Shown here piece after piece: positions 15,055 through 19,665 of a DNA stretch of 19,665 bases. Source of the stretch: JAAZAI01 sp050942875. Lineage in GTDB: Bacteria; Verrucomicrobiota; Kiritimatiellia; RFP12; UBA3636. Made by a program: the position numbers and the translations under genes. The notes under the pieces were generated by a model. It was not told the DNA's origin. It saw nothing but the letters and a program-made list of their open reading frames with translations, and did no database searches. The DNA lies in assembly GCA_050942875.1 (NCBI GenBank), contig JBMNOD010000065.1:1-19665 (forward strand), given 5' to 3'. Every line of letters begins with the position of its first letter. The stretch's first letter is position 1.

Positions 15055-16311
15055 CTACCTTAAAAGCCCCAGGACGGAAAGTCCGAAGGTGCGGCCGACA
15101 AAGGGGCTGTTGCGCGATTTTGAAACAATGTCTTCTTCGCCGAATGTCCAGGACTCGGGATAGACCATCGCCGCGCACGCCGGTGCGCCGATTGCAAACG
15201 AAGGCGCCGGAATGCCGAGGACGGCAGCAGGGCCGCAGATCCATCGCCGCGCCCATTCCAGCGGCGCCATGCCGCAGGCCTCGACCATCGCCGTCCACGT
15301 GGCCGGCAACGCCGTTTCGAGGCCGATCACGCCAAAGGGCGCCGCCGCAAAACCCTTCGCCTTGAGCGCCGGAGCATGCGGGGCATGATCCGTCGCAAAA
15401 CAGCGAATGACGCCCTCCAGCACAGCTTGTCGCAGCACCTCGACGTCCTGGCGGGTGCCAAGCGGCGGGTTCATCTTCCAGTTGGCGTCGTCGCCGGGAA
15501 TGTCCTCGGCCGCAAGCATGAGATGATGCGGCGTGGCTTCGGCCGTGACAGGCAACCCCTCGCGCTGGGCGGCGCGAATCAACTCGACCGACCCCGCGCA
15601 AGACAGATGCTGGACATGCAGGGCGCAGCCGGTCCTGCGACAAAGATCGATGTCGCGCGCCACGGCGTCGACTTCGGCCTCGGGCGGGAAGATCGCCAGG
15701 CCGAGCTGCCGCGCCGCCGGGCAATCGCGAATGACGCCCGCGCCGGCAATGGACGGCACGACAGCATGCTCCATGACAACCTTGCCGAGCGCCGCCGCGC
15801 GGCGCATCACGGTTTCCATCACCTCGGCGTCGTCCACCATCGAGCCATCGTCGGTGAACGCAACGGCGCCGGCGGCGGCAAGCGCCGCAAGGTCGGCAGG
15901 CTCCCGCCCCGCCCGACCACGGGTGCAGCATGCGGAAGGGAGAATGCGCAGGCCGCCGATGGGAAAGAGCGGCGCCTGCGCCTGATAACGCACAGCTTCC
16001 GGCGTATCGACGGGCGGCAGCGTGTTGGGCATCGTCACCAGCGTGGCAATGCCGCCTTTGAAGGCGGCGCTGCTTCCCGTGACAATCGTTTCGGACTGCT
16101 CGCCGCCTGGCTCGCGAAAATGCACATGCAGGTCGATCGGCCCGGGCAACGCGATCATGCCTTCACCATTGACTTCAAAGACATCAGCCCCCGGCGGCAA
16201 CGTCTCGACGAAACGTCCGTTCGCAGCGAAAAGATCGCCAACCCGATCCGTCCCCGACGCCGGATCCAGGAGCCTCGCCCCCTTGATCTGCCAAAATTCT
16301 TTCGTGTTCAT
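15055..16311 (-). CDS. pyrC: Dihydroorotase (type I-like)
   Basis: A 418-residue cytosolic zinc amidohydrolase that cyclises N-carbamoyl-L-aspartate to dihydroorotate in pyrimidine synthesis. Metal and catalytic motifs are intact: DLHVHFREPG (His62, His64), FTDDG (near 153), MEHA (His182), LHVQHLSCAGS and ATDHAPH. The length and REPG motif match the 'long' class also found beside aspartate transcarbamoylase, and the retained histidines argue against an inactive PyrC' pseudo-subunit. The frame opens at 16329, but ATG 16311 gives the usual start and is only 8 nt after the -10 box, predicting a (near-)leaderless mRNA. No other pyr gene is adjacent; vsr follows after 48 nt. A 13-bp perfect inverted repeat lies just upstream of the promoter and could be an operator. 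Assignment is secure. Confidence 0.95.
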   Translation of the reverse strand: MNTKEFWQIKGARLLDPASGTDRVGDLFAANGRFVETLPPGADVFEVNGEGMIALPGPIDLHVHFREPGGEQSETIVTGSSAAFKGGIATLVTMPNTLPPVDTPEAVRYQAQAPLFPIGGLRILPSACCTRGRAGREPADLAALAAAGAVAFTDDGSMVDDAEVMETVMRRAAALGKVVMEHAVVPSIAGAGVIRDCPAARQLGLAIFPPEAEVDAVARDIDLCRRTGCALHVQHLSCAGSVELIRAAQREGLPVTAEATPHHLMLAAEDIPGDDANWKMNPPLGTRQDVEVLRQAVLEGVIRCFATDHAPHAPALKAKGFAAAPFGVIGLETALPATWTAMVEACGMAPLEWARRWICGPAAVLGIPAPSFAIGAPACAAMVYPESWTFGEEDIVSKSRNSPFVGRTFGLSVLGLLR

Positions 16312-16319
16312 GACAAACC

Positions 16320-16328
16320 AGTATAGCA
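16320..16328 (-). promoter_or_regulatory. pyrC extended -10 promoter TGCTATACT
   Basis: On the minus strand TGC precedes TATACT (16325-16320). No good -35 is seen at 16-18 nt, as expected for an extended -10 promoter. The -10 is 8 nt from ATG 16311, so the 5' leader would be 0-2 nt. Confidence 0.5.
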
Positions 16329-16362
16329 TCGACGTGCATCAAATCCCAGCACGGAGAGCAAT

Positions 16363-16393
16363 GGGTGCGATTCAAATCAGTTGAATCGCACCC
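16363..16393. repeat. 13-bp perfect inverted repeat upstream of pyrC
   Basis: GGGTGCGATTCAA (16363-16375) and TTGAATCGCACCC (16381-16393) are exact reverse complements around the loop ATCAG. It lies about 50 bp upstream of the predicted pyrC start of transcription and about 150 bp after the mgtE stop. No T-tract follows on either strand, so an intrinsic terminator is unlikely; an operator or a small repeated element fits better. The rest of the 16394-16541 gap shows no gene. Confidence 0.75.
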
Positions 16394-16541
16394 GACAGCG
16401 CCTCGCCGTTGCCGCGGATCCGTCCGATCGTCCGGTCCTGCCCGTTCGACGGAACAGCCCCCGGCACTTGCCCGCTCCTGCGCTTGCCCTTGCACTCGCC
16501 CCCTCTCCACGCCGCTCTTGAACGAGCCGCGAGCCGCTGAC

Positions 16542-17891
16542 TCACAAATTCAACAACGCCATGGCGACGTTGAAATAGATCACCAGCCCAAGGGCGTCGG
16601 CAATGGTCGTAATCAGCGGGCTTGCCATGATGGCCGGATCCAGCTTCGTCTTTTTCGCCAGGATCGGCAGGACGGCGCCGAGAACCTTGGCGACGACGAC
16701 GATGGCCAGCAACGCCAGCGAAACCGTGGCCGCCAGCGCGACATTGCGCTGGTACGTGAAGAAGATCCGCAGGAAGTTGACCACGGAAAGGACGACCCCG
16801 GCGATGATGCCCACCCGGAACTCCTTCCACAGCACCCTGCCAATGTCGCGCGGCAGGATCTCCCCGAGCGCCATGCTGCGGATGACGATCGTGCTGCTCT
16901 GCGAACCGGCGTTTCCGCCGGAGTCGGTCAGCATGGGGATGAACGACACGAGAATCGGCAGCGCAATGAAAGCCTGCTCGTAATGCTCCAGGATGACGCC
17001 GTTGATCATGCCCGAAAGCATCAGCACGATCAGCCACACCATGCGATGCCCGGCCAACGAAAAAGCCGACGTCTTCATGTACGGCTTTTCCGACGGGAGC
17101 ATGCCGCCCATCAACTCGATGTCCTCCGTCGCCTCGTCGCGAACCACATCGAGAACATCGTCGAACGTGACGATGCCGACGAGCCGGCTCTCCTTGTCAA
17201 CCACCGGAAGCGCCATGAAGTCGTAATCCATGAAAATGGCGGCGACTTCCTCCTGGTCCATGTCGACATTCACGGAAATGACGTTTTTCTCCATGATGTC
17301 GCTGACGAGCTGATGATCGTCCGACAGCAACAGCCTGCGTGTCGAGACGACGCCGATCAACTTGCGCGTGGCGTCGGTGATGTAGCACGTGTAAATCGTC
17401 TCGCGATCCGCACCGCATGTGCGGATGTGCCGAATGGCCTCGGCAACCGTGCAGGATGCCGCCAGCATGACATGTTCCGGCGTCATGATGCCGCCGGCGG
17501 AGTCTTCGTCGTACTGCATGAAGCGGTTCAACACCTGCCGCGTGTCGGGCGTGGCCAGCCCCAGGATGCGGCTCACGGCATTGGCCGGAAGCTCCTCCAG
17601 GAAGTCCACGGCATCGTCCGTGTAAAGCTCCTCGATGATGTCGGCGACCTCCTGGTCGGTAAAGGCGGCGACAAGCGCCCGACGCTGGTCGCCATCCAGC
17701 AAGCTGAACACCTCCGCCGCCTGCGGCTTGGGCAGCAGCCGGAAAACGACCGCCGCCTTTTCGGGGGCATGCTCTTGGATGAACGACGCCACGTCCGCCT
17801 CATGCATCTCGGACAGCTTTTCCTTCAACGCCCGGAAATCCCGGCCTGCGAGCAGTTCCAGCAACATCTCAAATTCCGCCTGTCTGTACAT
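16542..17891 (-). CDS. mgtE: MgtE-family magnesium transporter
   Basis: A 449-residue inner-membrane Mg2+ channel/transporter of standard length. The MgtE_N superhelical domain covers about 25-125. A CBS pair follows (about 135-255, including GGIMTPEHVML and IMEKNVISVNVD), the cytosolic Mg2+ sensor that closes the pore when Mg2+ is high. The five-helix pore domain runs from about 280 to the end, with the signature PMLTDSGGNAGSQSST (319-334) and the pore-lining acidic region around Asp418 and Asp432 (DPAIMASPLITTIADALG). ATG 17891 has a strong GGGAGG site 6 nt upstream. Two palindromes lie in its leader. It appears monocistronic: 230 nt separate its stop from pyrC. No M-box-like long leader is present. 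Identification is secure. Confidence 0.96.
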   Translation of the reverse strand: MYRQAEFEMLLELLAGRDFRALKEKLSEMHEADVASFIQEHAPEKAAVVFRLLPKPQAAEVFSLLDGDQRRALVAAFTDQEVADIIEELYTDDAVDFLEELPANAVSRILGLATPDTRQVLNRFMQYDEDSAGGIMTPEHVMLAASCTVAEAIRHIRTCGADRETIYTCYITDATRKLIGVVSTRRLLLSDDHQLVSDIMEKNVISVNVDMDQEEVAAIFMDYDFMALPVVDKESRLVGIVTFDDVLDVVRDEATEDIELMGGMLPSEKPYMKTSAFSLAGHRMVWLIVLMLSGMINGVILEHYEQAFIALPILVSFIPMLTDSGGNAGSQSSTIVIRSMALGEILPRDIGRVLWKEFRVGIIAGVVLSVVNFLRIFFTYQRNVALAATVSLALLAIVVVAKVLGAVLPILAKKTKLDPAIMASPLITTIADALGLVIYFNVAMALLNL

Positions 17892-17916
17892 TTTTCGCCT
17901 CCCATTTCAAGGTGTG

Positions 17917-17928
17917 CATGACGTCATG
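17917..17928. promoter_or_regulatory. 12-bp perfect palindrome CATGACGTCATG in the mgtE leader
   Basis: CATGACGTCATG is its own reverse complement and lies 26 bp before the mgtE start codon, between the candidate promoter and the ribosome site. It could be an operator; no binding protein can be named. Confidence 0.45.
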
Positions 17929-17936
17929 ACTCGCCG

Positions 17937-17952
17937 TGCGAAATGTTTCGCA
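17937..17952. promoter_or_regulatory. TGCGAAA-N2-TTTCGCA inverted repeat in the mgtE leader
   Basis: Two 7-bp arms with a 2-bp centre form a typical dimeric-repressor half-site arrangement, 8 bp from the neighbouring 12-bp palindrome. It lies about 12-27 nt downstream of the predicted transcription start. Confidence 0.5.
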
Positions 17953-17963
17953 TGACCAGCATC

Positions 17964-18149
17964 TTATGGAATCATAGCAGAAATAAAGAGAGACATCGAA
18001 CAATGCAGACTCCAAAGCAACCCGCGCCCGCGCATCAGGATGATATTCGCCCGGAAATTGTCGCGCGCCTTGATGGTCTGCGAGTTGGCGCGGCGCTCAA
18101 GCTCCTTGCGGTCGGGGTCGGGAAGGGGGAGGTCGAGGAGTGGTTTCAT
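17964..18149 (-). pseudogene. Degenerate N-terminal fragment of an IS630-type transposase
   Basis: The minus-strand frame from ATG 18149 reads MKPLLDLPLPDPDRKELERR, then a stretch with SQTIKARDNFRANIILM. It resembles the first 40 or so residues of IS630/Tc1-like transposases (acidic turn, LERxxxSxT, xARxxxRAxIIL, RGxG). After about position 18021 the similarity stops and the frame ends at 17964 inside the mgtE promoter region. The helix-turn-helix, the DDE residues and the rest of the transposase are missing, and I see no terminal inverted repeats. It lies between the EboF-like stop (18181) and mgtE. Resemblance is by eye from a short segment, so this could instead be a small orphan gene. Confidence 0.4.
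17971..17979 (-). promoter_or_regulatory. mgtE extended -10 promoter TGCTATGAT
   Basis: On the minus strand TGC precedes TATGAT (17976-17971), with no clear -35. The predicted start is near 17964 and the leader is about 73 nt, containing both palindromes and the GGGAGG ribosome site (17898-17903). Confidence 0.45.
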
Positions 18150-18180
18150 GCGCGATATCATGGCAAATCGCGCACACGAG

Positions 18181-19500
18181 TCAAGGGAAGGTTGCTTGCA
18201 ATTCAGCACGCGAGCGACGAGCCGCTAGCGACTTTCCGAGGGCGGCGGCGAGGGAGAGGAAGGTGGGGGCGGCGGGAAGGGCGGGGAGGGGGGCGGAGCC
18301 GCCGAAGGCGATGTCGGCGCGTCGTCCGTGGGTGCCGCGGAGGCGGGCGGGGTCGAGGCTGGTGCCGAGGCGCCGGCGGTTGAAGCCGAAGAAAAGTTCG
18401 GCGGGGTCGTAGCCGGGCTTGGAATGGATGTCCACGTGCGTGGCGTAGTCCGGCGCTTCGCGGGGATCCGTCCACCAGGAGTAGGCGCACCAGGAGCCTT
18501 GGGCCGCGGTCAGGAGGATCTCGCCGGCGGCGGGGTGGCCCCAGTCGCAGTCGGGCGTCCGGGGTTCGATGCTTTCGTAGTCGCCCGTGGCGGCGAGGGC
18601 GTCCATGACGAGCGGCCGGTCGGCGGGGTCTTGGATGTAAACATGCGCGACCTCGTGGTCGGCCAGCGCGAAGGCGCGCGAGGCGTGCAGGTCGGGGTAG
18701 GCCATGCCGCGGACCGTCCGGGTGCGGAAGAGGCCGGCCTTGCGGAGCGCGACGTTGGGCAGCGCCGGCGCCCGGGTCGCGGGGCCGATGGCGTAGTCGC
18801 CGACGACGAGCATCTCGAAGCCGTGTTTTTCGGCGAGCGACGCCAGACGCTCGATCTGGCGGTGGAGGAGCGTGTGCGAGCGGGCGCACCGGTCGTCGTC
18901 GGGGCCGAAGCGCTGGAGGTCGTAGTCGAGGGTCGGCAGGTAGAGGAAGAGCGCGTCTGGCGAGACGACGTCCAGCGCGACGTCGACGCGGGCGACGATG
19001 GCGTCGCCCACTTTCGGGGTGGAGAGCGGCCCCCAGTAGCGGCCGAGCGGGAACTGGCCGCACTGGGCGTCGAGCAGGCGCGCCAGCTCGGGCGGGCGCG
19101 TGTACGTTTCCAGCGCCATGCCGCCGTGATGGAAATGGATGGGCGCGGGCGAGATGATGTAGTCCACGGTTTCGCCGAGGCTTTGCTGCCAGAAGAACAT
19201 GCCCACGGTGCGGCCCGCCGCGCGGGCGTCGTCCCAGATGCGCGGACCCTCGACGAGGGCGGACGACTGCTCCCAGAGGGAGGCCTTGCGCAGGCGGCGG
19301 TCGAAGACGCCGTTGGCGACCATCCCGTGCGACCGCGGCGGCGCGGCGGTGCGGAAGCTCGCCTGCGCGGTGCACGTCACGGCCGGGAAGACGGACGCGG
19401 CGGGGGCGAGGTCGATGCCGGCCACGCGCGTGAGTTTGCGGGTGGCGGCGTCGTCCCAGCCCAGCCCGGCCACGGAGACGATCATCCATTTGCTTGACAT
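18181..19500 (-). CDS. EboF-like type I phosphodiesterase / nucleotide pyrophosphatase family protein
   Basis: A 439-residue protein of the alkaline phosphatase superfamily. The nucleophile region FPAVTCTAQASFRTAAPP...HGMVANG (about 39-64) is the clearest signature, followed by WEQSS, IWDDAR, FFWQQSLGETVDY, LPTLDYDLQRFGPD, VVGDYAIGP and ADHEVAHVYIQDP. This order matches EboF-type proteins of the eustigmatophyte/bacterial 'ebo' clusters and related phosphodiesterases. The first strand reads VSVAGLG, without the metal-binding Asp of classical nucleotide pyrophosphatases. No signal peptide is seen, so it is probably cytosolic. The frame extends 52 codons upstream, but ATG 19500 gives the family start and sits 7 nt from a strong promoter, predicting a leaderless mRNA. 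No other ebo genes are visible in this window. Superfamily is secure; subfamily moderate; substrate unknown. Confidence 0.88.
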   Translation of the reverse strand: MSSKWMIVSVAGLGWDDAATRKLTRVAGIDLAPAASVFPAVTCTAQASFRTAAPPRSHGMVANGVFDRRLRKASLWEQSSALVEGPRIWDDARAAGRTVGMFFWQQSLGETVDYIISPAPIHFHHGGMALETYTRPPELARLLDAQCGQFPLGRYWGPLSTPKVGDAIVARVDVALDVVSPDALFLYLPTLDYDLQRFGPDDDRCARSHTLLHRQIERLASLAEKHGFEMLVVGDYAIGPATRAPALPNVALRKAGLFRTRTVRGMAYPDLHASRAFALADHEVAHVYIQDPADRPLVMDALAATGDYESIEPRTPDCDWGHPAAGEILLTAAQGSWCAYSWWTDPREAPDYATHVDIHSKPGYDPAELFFGFNRRRLGTSLDPARLRGTHGRRADIAFGGSAPLPALPAAPTFLSLAAALGKSLAARRSRAELQATFP

Positions 19501-19507
19501 GCCGTGC

Positions 19508-19536
19508 AGGATAGCACCTCGGTTTGTCCAAGTCAA
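19508..19536 (-). promoter_or_regulatory. Strong promoter of the EboF-like gene, TTGACT-17-TATCCT
   Basis: On the minus strand TTGACT (19536-19531) and TATCCT (19513-19508) are separated by 17 nt, and the -10 is TG-extended (TGCTATCCT). The -10 ends 7 nt before ATG 19500, so the first transcribed base should be at or next to the A of the start codon. Confidence 0.6.
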
Positions 19537-19588
19537 ACCCCTGTTTTGCGGGAGATTTTTTTGCGAGGTTTTCCGAAGTGCTGGAATG

Positions 19589-19618
19589 AAGCGGAAAAAC
19601 GGCGATAATTTTCCGCTT
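19589..19618. repeat. 10-bp perfect inverted repeat AAGCGGAAAA / TTTTCCGCTT
   Basis: Arms at 19589-19598 and 19609-19618 are exact reverse complements with a 10-nt loop that contains most of a GATAAT (19604-19609). The location, upstream of the EboF-like promoter and near a second palindrome, suggests a regulatory region that may also serve a plus-strand gene beyond the window. Confidence 0.6.
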
Positions 19619-19623
19619 GCCTT

Positions 19624-19640
19624 ATCAAGACCGTCTTGAT
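19624..19640. promoter_or_regulatory. 17-bp palindrome ATCAAGAC-C-GTCTTGAT
   Basis: Two exact 8-bp arms flank a single central base, a typical operator geometry. It lies 5 bp from the preceding inverted repeat. From here to the window end (19665) I see no supported gene; a plus-strand ATG at 19646 opens a frame cut by the edge. Confidence 0.5.
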
Positions 19641-19665
19641 GGAACATGCGTCCCATGAGACCGAA

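Noticed and set aside
17943..18383. Plus-strand frame with an Arg/Gly-rich C-terminus
   Set aside because: The Arg/Gly tail is the complement of the EboF-like 3' end, and there is no ribosome site or motif.
19501..19656. 52-codon N-terminal extension of the EboF-like gene
   Set aside because: It would read through the promoter and inverted repeats and adds non-conserved sequence; ATG 19500 matches the family start.

Overview
The window is GC-rich bacterial DNA with tightly packed genes. The gene families suggest the PVC superphylum, most likely an uncultured Kiritimatiellota or related Verrucomicrobiota/Lentisphaerota lineage. The main pointers are a large secreted protein with aspartate-rich calcium-binding repeats, a very long DUF2723-TPR membrane protein, a bifunctional fucokinase/GDP-fucose pyrophosphorylase, and short palindromic and 'gctaggg' repeats between genes. 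This assignment is inference: no rRNA or marker phylogeny is available here. I see no tRNA, rRNA, CRISPR array, intact IS element, prophage or replication origin.

Layout. 1-2782 (minus): a two-gene operon of a membrane-anchored TSP3-repeat metallopeptidase-like protein, then a small exported protein cut off by the window edge. 2783-3099: a repeat-filled intergenic patch. 3100-8785 (minus): a probable operon of Dpm1-type glycosyltransferase, giant DUF2723/TPR membrane protein and parvulin-type PPIase. 8786-8927: divergent promoter region. 8928-13727 (plus): TudS-like DUF523 protein, then a tightly coupled VanZ-like / fkp / C39-like protease cluster. 13757-19500 (minus): folE, vsr, pyrC, mgtE and an EboF-like phosphodiesterase, with a small degenerate IS630-type transposase fragment between the last two.

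How the genes may work together. Dpm1-like enzymes load a sugar onto a polyprenyl phosphate. DUF2723 proteins resemble GT-C, polyprenyl-sugar-using transferases. Fkp makes GDP-L-fucose from free fucose. These genes sit on both sides of one divergent promoter region, so the 3.1-13.7 kb segment is a plausible surface-glycosylation neighbourhood. The remaining genes are housekeeping: pterin/folate precursor (folE), pyrimidines (pyrC), Mg2+ (mgtE) and mismatch repair (vsr).

The most consistent non-coding signal is a TG-extended -10 box (TGCTATNNT at four genes, TGATAAAAT at a fifth) upstream of the minus-strand genes. At three of them the start codon lies only 7-8 nt after the -10, implying leaderless mRNAs. 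Several perfect inverted repeats in the promoter regions of pyrC, mgtE and the phosphodiesterase gene are unexplained and look operator-like. I do not see a complete novel defence or mobile system in this window.
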